NCBI GenBank assembly: GCA_038277395.1
Contig: CM076190.1
Location: 245,997,256 to 246,061,255 of the forward strand
DNA length: 64,000 nt
DNA from: Dryocosmus kuriphilus
Taxonomy: Eukaryota > Arthropoda > Insecta > Hymenoptera > Cynipidae
Reading direction: 5' to 3'
The translations under genes were made by a program, and so were the position numbers. Below the pieces are notes generated by a model. It ran no database searches and was not told the origin of the DNA. It was given only the letters and a program-made list of their open reading frames with translations. Below are positions 1 through 10,350 of the stretch, piece by piece; position 1 is the first letter of the stretch; every line of letters begins with the position of its first letter.

Positions 1-2138
1 TTTCATAGTCGTACTCGCTAGGCTTAATCCTCCACCGACCCAATCTTGAAACTGGATCCTTCAATCCATGGAGCCAGACCAACGGCCTATGATCCGTTAC
101 TAGTGTGAATTTATGTCCATAGAGATACGGTCTGAAATGTGTGACACAGAATACTATTGCTAGTAGTTCTTTCTGTATCGTTGAATAATTTATTTCTGCC
201 TTTTGCAGGATTCGAGATGCGTATGCTATGGGCAAGTCCTTACCAATTGGTCCTTGACTTAGCACGCCACCAATAGCATAGTGTGATGCATCTGTAGTAA
301 CAAGGAACGACTTTGAAAAATCTGGATATTGAAGAATAGGCTCTGAACAGAGTTTATCTCGCAGTGTTTCAAAAGCTAACTGCTGCTCTTCTGTCCAAAC
401 AAATTTTACCTAATCCTGAAGAATGTGAGTAAGAGGTTTTGCTATCTTCGTAAAGTTCGGAATGAATTTCCTATAATACCCTGCAAGACCCAGAAACTGT
501 TTAACATTTTTCTTTTCCTTGGGAACAGGAAATTTCCTTACCGCCTCTATTTTCTTGGGGTCAGGTTTAACACCTTCTCTTAATATTAAATGTCCCAAAT
601 ATGCTATTTCTGGTTTTAAGAAAAAACATTTTTCAGGTTGCAGAGCCAACCCTGCTGTTTTCAACCGTCCTAAGAGAGACTCTAACTTCCTAGCATATTC
701 CTGGAGTGAGGATGCATAGATGACTATGTCATCAACATATACGAATAATTCTACACCTTGGAGACCACTCAAAACTTGGTCCATTAACCTTTGAAATGTT
801 GCCGGGGCATTCTTCATCCCAAACGGCATTCTCAAATACTCATAGTGACCAAAAAGGGTGGTAAACGCTATCTTATGTCGAGAATCTGGATCCATTGGGA
901 TTTGATGAAATACCAATGCCAGATCCATGACCGAAAAATACTTGGCTTCCCCTAACTGATCCATGATGTCTACGATATTGGGTAACGGGTAGGTATCCCC
1001 TATGGTCTTCTGGTTTAGACCTCTATAATCTATAACCATTCTCCACCTTTTCGTTGTTCCCTTTAAAGTTTTACTTTAAAGTTTTCCCTAAAGTTTGTAA
1101 CAATATGAACATTCTTTCTTACTCTCTCTGTTCCTAGTTTCTAATTTAATTCACTTAGGACAATTTTGCCTAAAATGCCCTTGAACAATTGTTGTTGTTC
1201 CCTTGAGGATCTGACTTTTTTGGAACAATTAACACCGAAGAATTATAAGGTGAACATAATGGCTGTATCATTCCGTCATTTATTAATTTTTGTTGTTGTT
1301 GAATTATTTCATTTTTTTTTTGAGAATGTGGACATCTATAGTCCTTTACAAATACGGGCCTATCATCTACAGTGGATATCTTGTGAGAAATCGCATTTGT
1401 AGATCCTAATCTATCTCCTAGTAGATGGAACTGTGCTGAATATTTTTGAAAAATTGGAAGAAGACTTGGCTTTTCTTCTTTATTTAAGCCTGTCAAATTT
1501 ATATTTTTTAATAGTTCAGAAAATCTCGACGCTAATATTTTTTGACTTTTAGGGATTTGTAAACTTCCAACTGTCCTAGGTAAGGGAGGTATCGTTTCAA
1601 ATTCTTCCAACTTAAGAGGTGGAACTGTCAATTCTACATCCTGATTAGTTGAATTTATTATAAAAATTCTAACATTACTGTTTTCGTTATTTACTAACGA
1701 TTCCCCCGCAAAAATCCCTGGTCCACATTCGATCCTTCTTATATACCCATTTCCTATATGTGTTGGCTGCATCGGAACATTCATTAATTTTTTAGTTCTT
1801 GCTGGTATTATTATCGTGGAATGGTTTATCAAGGGATAATTTACACGATTCAAGGACAGATGTTCCTGGAAAAAATCTAACGTTGCTTGTTGCTGTCTCA
1901 AGAAAGTAATTCCCACAAGACCCTCTTCAACTATAGGAAAAGCTGAAGAAACTACATGGAAAGATGTTTCCTTTCCATTAAAGATCATTTTCGCCTCACC
2001 GATAGTTGGAGTCATGGTCAATCCTATACCCACTAAGTTGATGACGCGATCCCTGTTAATTTTTATTCGTGAGTCTATTGTATTTTCTTTTATTAGGCTA
2101 ACGCTTGCACCCGTGTCTATAAGTAATTTTGCTCTCCG
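1..2138 (-). pseudogene. Ty3/Gypsy pol remnant: protease, reverse transcriptase, RNase H
   Basis: Read on the minus strand, this is the pol region of a Gypsy-type LTR retrotransposon. The protease active site DTG lies at 2109-2117, inside LLIDTGASVSL. A linker follows, then the RT start (SPYNSSVLIVPKKSDPQG, near 1210-1265). The RT palm continues at 410-1039 with IDYRGLNQ, LRMPFGMKNAPATFQ and the catalytic YVDD at 728-739. An in-frame TAG at 410-412 separates RT from RNase H, which continues in the same frame to the window edge (TDASHYAIGGVLSQ, then ELLAIVF and TDHRPLVWL). Integrase would lie beyond the window. RT is also split by a 141-bp insertion at 1064-1204. Protease is one frame off gag, as is normal in the family. 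The stop and the insert make it non-functional as it stands. Confidence 0.93.
1064..1204. repeat. 141-bp templated insertion inside Gypsy RT
   Basis: The RT coding sequence is interrupted between PQG and the KRWRMV motif. Bases 1089-1181 repeat 2369-2461, from the gag zinc-knuckle region of the same element, with a single mismatch (C at 1133, A at 2413). The insert is bounded by GTTGTTCCCTT at 1053-1063 and again at 1194-1204. Between the left copy and the duplicated block lies a short run of AAAGTTTT/TAAAG-like filler. It creates stop codons in RT. Confidence 0.85.
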
Positions 2139-2199
2139 TTATGAAAGAAGTAATGTTGCAGTTCAAAAACCGCCGCTGATTCTAAATCATTAATTTTTT

Positions 2200-3472
2200 C
2201 TATGTGGAGGATGATTCTATTTGAGAGGATTCGCTCTGTTTGAGGACCGTCCTCCCTCCCAAAGGAAAGTCCACTTTGGAGTTTAAATTATTTTTTTGAT
2301 AATTTCTTATTCCTCTCATTCTTTCGTCATCATGTTTCTTCTTTAGTCTACAATCCTGCACACAATGGTAAAGTTTGTAACAATATGAACATTCTTTCTT
2401 ACTCTCTCTGTTACTAGTTTCTAATTTAATTCACTTAGGACAATTTTGCCTAAAATGCCCTACCCCTTTACAGTTGTAACATAGTTTGTTCCTTTTTTCA
2501 TTTTCCTGAACAGTGGACATTTGAGCCACTCTTTTCCTAGTCTCGAAAGTTTTTCTATTCGCATGATAACCTTCCTTGGTCTTATCTCTTTTAATTTCGC
2601 TTGAGTACGCCCTGCTAGGTTCCCTATAACGAGCCCTATCAGTTCCTCGTGAGTGACTTCTGACAGTCTCCCTCGAGTGAGCCCTGTCCCAACACTTTAT
2701 TTGTGTTTCTTCTCTTGCAGCTATTGCTATTGCCTCATCTAAAGATTTAGGTTTATTATTTTTTATTAGTACATATATTTCCTTGTTCAATCCCCTCATG
2801 AAGGTAGCAATCCCGATTTGTTTATAGGTTCTGATACTATCTTCCCTCTGTTTCCCAGGTAGTTCTTCCAGAGTCAAATTGATTAACTGATCAAGAGCAT
2901 TGCTTACCCGTCCCCCAAATTCGATAATTGTTTCTTTTGGTTTCTTTATCATTAGTGACAGTCCTTGAAATAATTGTGTAGTGTCTAATTTAGGCAAATA
3001 AATTCCTTCAAGCTTAGTCAACATTTCATCAAACGTTACTTCGATTCTATTTTCTACATGAGTTCACGCTTCTCCTACGATTTTATTCTGAATCAATGAT
3101 GTTAAATATGGAACTTCGTTCTCATCCACAATGCTCCTAGACAATTTACATTGCCTCAAAAACATAGTAACCTTCATGTTGCTACCATTAAACTCTGGAA
3201 CAACTTCCCGAACTATTTTTGAAATGTGAATTATTTTATTTGGTTCGATTCTCGTATTCTCGATTAAGGAATTTTGACCTACATTTCCCTCATCTGTAGT
3301 GAAGCTACTACTACTGGGGGGCTGGCTCACTCAGAGAGACCGCCAGTTTTTCTCTTTCCTGACTTTCATTATTCCTCTCTACTCTAACTTCTTCTACATT
3401 CTCATTACGCTCTTCTATTTCTACCTGGGGTTCGAGTGGCACAGCTCTCTTTCCGCTCCTTAATCGTCTCAT
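2200..3472 (-). pseudogene. Ty3/Gypsy gag remnant with two CCHC zinc knuckles
   Basis: This is the capsid/nucleocapsid polyprotein of the same element, upstream of protease in the minus direction. I place the start at the ATG at 3470-3472 (MRRLRSGKRAVPLEP). The first 50 or so codons are one frame off the rest; the break is at a run of six G (plus strand) at 3316-3321, so a homopolymer slip is likely. The frame is then interrupted by TGA at 3064-3066. Further on come an Arg/Ser/Glu-rich basic region and the knuckle CYNCKGVGHFRQNC (C-x2-C-x4-H-x4-C). A second TGA at 2431-2433 is followed in frame by another knuckle, CSYCYKLYHCVQDC. Three breaks make it a pseudogene. Confidence 0.88.
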
Positions 3473-4359
3473 TTTGTGATTTAAAAATTTTTAAACAAAG
3501 TTAGACTTACTACTTGTTGTTATACTTTTGCACAAGAATTCCTACTTTAATTAAAGAACTCTTCCTCTCCCGATGATTTAGCGCTATTTCTCGTCTTCTT
3601 GTTGCTCTCCTTCCTGGTGAATTATCCAACATCTCCGTTGCCCTCTTCCGATTGGAGCAGGTCCGACGGTGGTTGAGTCCTGTTGTTCAGTTTCTCTTCT
3701 TTTCGTTGATAGTCGTTTGGAATTAGATTGGAAGTTTAGAGTTCCAATTTTATTTGTCCTTTAAATATATTTTTTGTTAGCCTGGTTGGAATAGGAATTA
3801 GAAGGTGGCTCTTCCTACCATCAACAACCTTGGTACTTCATACCCTTAGCTACCGGATGAAAGACCACCCAAAACCCTGGTAGAGGTTGCGGCTAAGTGA
3901 TTAATGTTCGAAAGTTTCCCCCCTCAGGATCCAACACAATTTCGGTGGACTGAGAGCTACTCGATCCACCCCCAGCTACCCATCAAACCGTGAGAATCCC
4001 TTAAAAGGAACCCTTCACATTAAATTGATTATATAATGTTTTGTTTAAATCTGTAAATGTCTGTTTTTTAGTCTTTGTTTCAGATTTGTCAACAGCACTT
4101 CGCTGGATCACTCACTCAATCAGGATTCAAAACTATCACTATTCACTAAATAACAATAAACTTCCATTTTTATTATAATATAGTTTGTTTATCTCGCGTA
4201 CGCGATCCGATTCCCGAATTACACTAATTTAATTCATTATTAATTAATTTTTAATGTTACTATACTTATTTAGTCTTGAATGTTTTATGATTGTTTTCAG
4301 TATCACTTTAAGTTTACTTTTTCTTTCAAATCCAAATTATAACCATTTCGTGGTGCAAC
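3473..4359 (-). other. Gypsy 5' leader (no gene seen)
   Basis: This ~0.9-kb stretch lies between the primer binding site and the gag start of the minus-strand Gypsy element. I see no coding frame that can be supported. Its position fits the untranslated leader. Confidence 0.6.
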
Positions 4360-4377
4360 ATCCCACCGCTGTCACCA
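4360..4377 (-). promoter_or_regulatory. Primer binding site, tRNA-Leu type
   Basis: On the plus strand this 18-mer reads as the 3' end of a tRNA including CCA (ATCCCACCGCTGTCACCA). It resembles the 3' end of insect tRNA-Leu, with one difference from the form I know. On the minus strand it follows the LTR end by only three bases (AAT), the expected place for reverse transcription to be primed. Confidence 0.8.
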
Positions 4378-4380
4378 ATT

Positions 4381-5212
4381 TGTTACATCCCAACTTGATG
4401 ATTTCTGTTGGAATGGTTGCGAATCATCCTGATTCGCTCAACATGTGGAATCGTTGTTGCTTTTGTTGGTTGAATCCAATACCACGAAAAGTGAAAGGTT
4501 CAAATGCAATAATAGAATTCAATTTTGGTGATGAATATAATTACATTTATTAACTTGTTTACAAATACATATTTTACGTTCGAAGATTACAGATCAGTCT
4601 GACGAAAATGCAGCTCTGCATCGAAATTTATAAACACATTTCTGGGCGGGTTTTATCCTGACTTTGGATTCTAACCAATGAGATCGCCGACGTCACACAA
4701 TTTTATGTCTAAATAACTAATCATGAACTAGAATTTTAGCTCCGCCTAAAGTGAGAGAGAGGTAAAATGCTGTCAAAACTGATTTATAGGTTTTCAACTC
4801 GAACTAGTTTAAAATGGAATTTAATGGCTTTATTGTTGCGCAAAAGGGTAATTTAGATACCCAAATAAGGAGTTGTTTTCGACATTCTTTCTTAAATTGC
4901 GTCGTACTTTCCTACAATTTCGTCGTACTATTTTCTAACTACGCAATGGATTAGCCCTAACAACGTTGTGTCTTGGCTTTGAACATTCGTGCCTTTTTTA
5001 TTTTCTTTGATTGACAAAGGAAGAAATATAGATACTTTTATTTCTAGATACAAAGATAGTTTTTCTGCAATATTTCAAACTAAATGCTTTAAGTAATATC
5101 ATATTAAATTCTTTTGTAGAAATTCAAGCCTTTCTTTAAATTTGATTCAACCGCGCGTTCCGCCATTTGTAAAGGTGAATTTTTCAGGTGTATAGGTAAT
5201 CTATACATTACA
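4381..5212 (-). mobile_element. Gypsy 5' LTR (inner edge firm, outer edge tentative)
   Basis: On the minus strand the LTR ends ...GGATGTAACA immediately before the 3-nt spacer and the PBS, so the edge at 4381 is well supported. The outer edge is uncertain. CATTACA at 5206-5212 would give a minus-strand start of TGTAATG and TGT...ACA termini, but the other LTR is outside the window and cannot be compared. Confidence 0.5.
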
Positions 5213-5756
5213 AGACCCAATCAATGAAACTCGAGGTCCGCGATGAAGCGCGCGAAATTTAAATTTAAATCAATGCAAATTCAAATAATTGATATAAATG
5301 TATATATTGAATTATTGGTGCACATCTATTTACTAAGTCTTATTATTAATATTTTGAATTTAAATTCACAGGTTCGGTTTAAATTCACGATAAAATGAAT
5401 ACTGTATGCTTACTTTCGTCGCTTTCGCTTTCATCACGTAAATACGGAACGCAGCTAATTGTACAATGCTTGCGAACACGCGGTGTGCTTGTTAATTTCA
5501 GCATTTTATTAATTTACTATCAACTATCTGCGCTCAAACACCCAATCACAACATTACAACACATCACATCGAAGTAAAACAAAAATTAAGGTTATGTTCG
5601 AGGTTATGTTACATCTAGGGCATCAAATGTAAGAAGGCGCTCTCAACAGGATAAATGGTGTCACAGGAAATAGCTCGGTCTGGTACGAGTCAGGGCCAGA
5701 GAATTTTTCCTATCGGGGCCAGGTGGTTCAAATCGGATCAGGCCCTAGTCGGTAGT
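5213..5756. other. AT-rich interval, nothing recognised
   Basis: The stretch is AT-rich with short (A/T) runs and a small CG-rich patch near 5240. The open frames are short and carry no recognisable motif. Confidence 0.5.
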
Positions 5757-6180
5757 CGGGAAGATATATGGGAATTTCTGCACGCCCGAACAAGCTTGCA
5801 ACGTATTTTATGATATCGTCTATAAACATTTTTCATAAGTATATCCCACAATATGAATCTAAAAAAGTGGATAAATATCCCTGCTCGTATGCGTCTGATA
5901 CAATTAAGGATCTTGCTATTAAACAAGAATGATATAACAAATACAAGAAATGCAAATCAAATAATATCCTTAATCAATATCAAACTCTTCGTGCAAATTT
6001 AAGGACAAGGATCAATAAGGCTTATGAGGACTATACGTCCAGGGTTGAAAATGCCTGGTTAAGTAATCCGAAGCCGACGTTATTCTGATCACATGTAAAT
6101 AGAGTCTCACGCACAACGTGAATACCGGGAATCATGAATTATAAAGGACATCAACTGAACTCGCAAATTGAAATTGCTGC
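5757..6180 (+). pseudogene. LINE ORF2 fragment (endonuclease-RT linker)
   Basis: A plus-strand degenerate frame contains NVFYDIVYKHF, then KKVDKYPCSYASDTIKDL, YNKYKK, LRTRINKAYEDYTSRVENAWL and SHVNRVSRT. This is the linker typical of Jockey-like LINE ORF2 proteins between the endonuclease and RT domains. A frameshift near 5840 and stops near 5930 and 6085 break it. RT proper is missing, so it is truncated at about 6180 where the next LINE (minus strand) begins. The clade assignment is tentative. Confidence 0.6.
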
Positions 6181-6199
6181 TCATTCTGATGGACATCTT

Positions 6200-7610
6200 C
6201 GCACAGCCATATGTGTATCCATACGCTAGTAGCAAAGTCCTCCACCAGGGCCCATGAGTATCCAAAATCATTCGTTTCAGGCGATAATCACACATTTCTT
6301 ATAGACTATTCTACGACATACGTCTCTGTCCTGACATACAACTTTTGCTTCCTTTATAACCATACACCCTTTCATGCAAGCTCTTGTATCCCTATGGCTC
6401 TTTATATCTTTTCGTTTGAGAGTCTCATTCACATCTTCCCACCATTTCTTCCTCGGTCTACCTTTCGATGCGTGACCGTTCATTTTTCCGATATAAACTT
6501 GTTTGTTAAACGCTGTTCATCCATTCTCTTAACATGACCAAACCATATCATCAAACCTCTTTTACTCTTGTCCATCAGAGTTTCTTCTATGTCACATTCT
6601 TTCAGAACCCACTCGATACTGACATTAGCTATTAGTGTTTTACCGCAAATATTCCGCAGAAAATTTATTCCAACCGCGTTCACTTTACTTCTATCCTTTC
6701 CTCGGCATGTCCATGTCTCGCTACCGTACAGCACAGTAGGTGCAAACACAAAATTATATATTGCAATTTTGGCTTTATTTGTTACATTTTTACTTTTATT
6801 AATGGCACCTACACTGCCTATAACCTTCTTGCCTTCTTTTCTACGTCTGGAGATTTTTCTATATACCTTTTTCTCAACAGTAAACAAGCTTCCAAGATAC
6901 ACAAAATGGGTCAACTTTTTTAATTCCCTCACCGTTTAGAGAAATATTGCATACTGTTTTCTCATCACTTCTTTCGAACACGATAATCTTTTTTAAGTTA
7001 CATTAATCTTTAAACCCATACTCTTCGCGCTATCATTCAGCCTGCTCAACATTCTCTGAAAATTTTCCGCAGATTCTGCCATAAGTGCTTCATCGTCTGC
7101 GAAAGTTAAAATTAAATACATTCACTGTTCCGAGATCAACACCTTCAACGTTTAAGCCCGCCATTCGTAGACATTTATCCATATATATATAATATATTAA
7201 ATAAACACGACGACATGACGCAAACTTGCCTGACTCTCTGCCTGATATCAAAGCAATCACTCATTTGTCCATTTACCCTTATGCTCGCCCTACTATCTTC
7301 ATGTATTGCTTTAATTGATTTAAGAAGCCAACCATTGACTCCATACGCTTTTAGAACATCCCAAAGTTTAATTCTGTCAACCTTCTCGAAAGCTTTCTCC
7401 AGGTAAGTTAACACGCAGAAAAATTTTTTGTTTACTCTCAAATTTTTTTCGGTAATTTGTCGCAAGCTAAATATTTGATCTTCACATGATCTCCCTGGCA
7501 TAAATCCGTATTGGACCTCCCATATATAGTCTTTAGTTATTTCCATGACTTTGCGAATAAGTATTTTGCTAAATACTTTTCCTGGGCTAATAAGTAAGCT
7601 GATAGCTCTA
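6200..7610 (-). pseudogene. RTE-like LINE, RT and C-terminal part
   Basis: Minus-strand non-LTR retrotransposon. In order: ISLLISPGKVFSKILI and QYGFMPGRSCEDQIF (7175-7610), a broken RT active site FADD (near 7095-7110), the thumb/C-terminal region with FVYLGS, LYGSETW and FGHVKRMDEQRL (6480-6932), and the terminal GRPRKKWWEDV (near 6460). Several frameshifts and stops separate these blocks. The order and motifs suit the RTE/Proto2 side of LINEs. Its RT N-terminal part is displaced to 8879-9110 by a Tc1-like insertion. Confidence 0.78.
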
Positions 7611-7612
7611 TA

Positions 7613-8876
7613 CAGTCTGTTCCACAAGAAGGAATACGCGTTTCTCGAAAAGTTTTAAAGATTTTTGTTCGTTTCTTCTTTAACCTGACTGCACGTTTCA
7701 AGGGCAAGAGCGGAACTGCCGATTTGGTTCAGTCTCGTTCGAAGTGTCGGATAGTGAACAAGTTTGCGCAATGAGTTCAGTATACGCTAAACGGTTCGAA
7801 GCTGTGTTTTTGTGGAGCAATGCACACGGCCCAAAACTTTCATACTCAGCTGTTGCTAAAGTACTTACAAAGTCTACGTATTTCCTGTAAAAGTGGGTGG
7901 AGCGGTGTAGGGACACAAAAGCTGTTGACGATCTTCCAGGAAAAGGAGAAATGCGAGCAACGTCCAGCAAGGAGGATAAGGGGATCATCGCACTATGCAA
8001 GCGCAACCCCACTCTCCGGCTGCGCGAAGCCAAGGCTAACCTAGCGGAGAAGGGATTAGACGTTAGTATAAACACCATAAGACACAGATTAGCTGAGGCC
8101 AACATGCACTACCGTAGCACGAGGCAGAAACCTCTGCTCTCAGAAGTGCACATGCAAAAACGGCTGTCATGGGCTATGGAAAATATTGATCGCGATTGGT
8201 CAAATGTGATTTTTTCCGACGAAGCATCCTTTTGGGCATGAGTTCCAATAAAACGTGCCTGGTCAGGCAAAGGTGAGCGGTTCCTCCAGCGAACTGTTAA
8301 ACACCCTGTAAGGATCCATGTTTGGGGATGCTTCTCACAGCGCGGCTTTAGCTGTTTAGAGCTGTTCACTGAGAACCTGAACGCGGAAAAAAAGGTCAAA
8401 ATCTACAAGCGTGGTCTTCTGAGGTCTGCAGAAAAGATGTTTGGAGCCAATAATGAGGTTTGGATCCTTCAAGAAGACAACGATCCCAAACATTGCGGTC
8501 GCCTCTGCAAGAACTGGAAAGCTGAAAATGGCGTCGTCACCTTGGCCTGGCCTTCACAATCTCCTGATGCCAATCCGATTGAAAATGTGTAGAGTGTCGT
8601 TAAGAGAAAACTTGCAGGAAGGCGTGCATTCATCCTCAAGCAGCTCTCTCGGCGAATTAGAGAGGTGTGGCGCTCTCTATCTTTAGAATATGCTGAAAAA
8701 TTAGTCGAGAGCATGCCCAGAAGGTGCCAGGCCATTATCGAGAATCGTGGCGATTCGACCATTTATTAAGGTAAGTCCTCCATAGCTTTTAAAGCTTTTT
8801 TTCATGACAAAAATGAAAATGATTTTTCTTTAAAACTTTTCGAGAAAACGCGTATTCTTTCTTGTAGAACAGACTG
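7613..8876 (+). mobile_element. Tc1-like transposon, copy 1 (dead)
   Basis: A 1,264-bp element flanked by TA duplications (7611-7612 and 8877-8878). Its ~48-bp terminal inverted repeats begin CAGTCTGTTC and include ACGCGTTT.CTCGAAAAGTTT. It sits precisely in the RT gene of the minus-strand LINE: across the insertion point, with one TA removed, the LINE reads CTCTACCTATAGAGC in frame. It is highly similar to the copy at 10351-11617. Confidence 0.92.
7771..8769 (+). pseudogene. Tc1-like DD34E transposase, three nonsense mutations
   Basis: This is the homologue of the intact 332-residue transposase at 10510-11508, with the same start and stop positions in the element. It carries a premature TAA near 7888, TGA near 8239 (Trp in the intact copy) and TAG near 8590 (Trp in the intact copy). 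Substitutions otherwise outnumber indels. The helix-turn-helix region, FSDE, QEDNDPKH and NPIEN remain recognisable. It cannot produce a full-length protein. Confidence 0.9.
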
Positions 8877-8878
8877 TA

Positions 8879-9110
8879 GGTAGAGCAGTCGCTCTTATCT
8901 CCTTTTCGCTTGTAAGTTAGAACAATGATCGCCTTTCTGCAATCATTTGGAACTTCTCCATTCGAAGCACACATGTCCATCAATTCGCTCAACCACGAAA
9001 GCAGAAATTCTTCGCCGTTTTTAAGCATTTCAGACGTAATTCCATCTACGTCAGCAGCCTTACTATTCTCCAGATTTTTAATTACCGCCTTAATGATGAT
9101 GATTTATTGA
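8879..9110 (-). pseudogene. RTE-like LINE, start of RT domain
   Basis: This is the upstream part of the LINE whose remainder lies at 6200-7610. It contains AVIKNLENSKAADVDGI, SEMLKNGEEFLLSWL and VPNDCRKAIIVLTYKRKGDK, the classic start of a LINE RT (motifs 0-1), ending at DCSTY where the Tc1-like element is inserted. I did not find the endonuclease upstream, so the copy appears 5'-truncated near 9110. Confidence 0.75.
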
Positions 9111-9420
9111 AAGCACTTAAATCCCTCCCCGATAAAAGGCAGCAGGCCCTTTTGTGTAAATTTTTATAGACCTGCAAATAGCGAAAAAAATGTTGATTTT
9201 TTGAATTTTTCTTTTTAATTCTCTGCAAAATATGTTCTTAGTAGCATCGGGCATCAGATTTGATGCACAAGGGTCGGTGGAAGAAAAAAATTCGTTGACA
9301 TTTCAAGTTACTTGTTATAAACAAATATTTTGGTACAAATAGCCATTATGATGGATTATGTTTTTGCGAAGTATATTTATGCATTAACATCTCTAGTTCA
9401 GAGCAGCGAGGTGATAAATC
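9111..9420. other. AT-rich interval, nothing recognised
   Basis: No coding frame or repeat stands out before the 142-bp tandem array begins. Confidence 0.5.
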
Positions 9421-10125
9421 ATGAAAATGTGGTATCCGATATTATTTGTTAAGAAATAATATAAACAAATGCACGATTTGGACAGCTTTAGGCATAAAAA
9501 AACCGAATTTTCTTCTGATTGGCTTCCACTCTTATTCCCTATTATGCACATTGATATATTTTTGTCACCTGATAAAATTTGTTTAATTTATCAACAATTA
9601 TTATAAACAAATGCATGATTTGAACAGTTTTAGGCAGAAACGAGCCGAAGTTTCTTCCGATATTCTTCGAACCTCATTGCCTGTAATGACTATTGATATA
9701 TTTTTTGTCATCTGATATAATTTGTTTAATTTATCAGAAATTATTATAAAAAAATGCATGATTTGGACACTTTTAGGCAGAAATGAACCGAATTTTCTTC
9801 CGATTGTCTTCGAATCTCATTGCTTGTGAACCTTGTTGATGTATTTTTGTCGTCTGATATAATTTGTTAAATTCATCCACAATTATTATAAACAAATGCA
9901 TGACTTGAACAGTTTTAGGCAGAAACGAAAAGAATTTTCTTCCGATTGCCTTCGAATCTCATTTCCTATCATGCACATTTATATATTTTGGTCATCTGGT
10001 ATAATTTGTTTAATTTATCAGCATTTATTATTATAAAAAATGCATGTTTTGAAAAGTTTTAGACAGAAACGAACGAAAATTTTCTTCCGATTGGCTTCGA
10101 ATCTCATTGCCTGCAAAGATAACTC
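9421..10125. repeat. 142-bp tandem repeat, about five copies
   Basis: A unit containing ATTATTATAAACAAATGCATG, GTTTTAGGCAGAAACGA, TTTTCTTCCGATTG and GATATATTTTTGTCA recurs with anchors near 9471, 9613, 9756, 9899 and 10042, a period of 142-143 bp. Copies are about 80-90 percent alike by eye. No reading frame is conserved. Confidence 0.85.
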
Positions 10126-10189
10126 ATATTTTTCGACTCAAAATATCATTAAACATTTTTATGAACGAATCATTCGAACAAATTTCTGT

Positions 10190-10350
10190 TATGGACATTT
10201 GACGATTCCAGTTCTCATTTCAAGAATGATGCATTCCAGGATCAAGAGCTTGAGAGCTTTAGGTTGAAAATTACTATCATTATGTCTCCAGCTTCCTCTT
10301 ACGTGTGACAAGTATGCATCAGATGAGATGAGTAATTTATGCACTAGATA
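10190..10350 (-). pseudogene. RAG1/Transib-like transposase, C-terminal end
   Basis: Minus-strand continuation of the pseudogene at 11618-12985, separated from it by the Tc1-like element at 10351-11617. It contains LVHKLLISSDAYLSHVRGS and an acidic/hydrophobic tail. Across the insertion point the frame is continuous once one TA is removed (TNTYLVHKLL). Confidence 0.6.

Noticed and set aside
5395..5577. 60-residue plus-strand frame in AT-rich DNA
   Set aside because: Short, without motifs, neighbours or splice context; consistent with chance.
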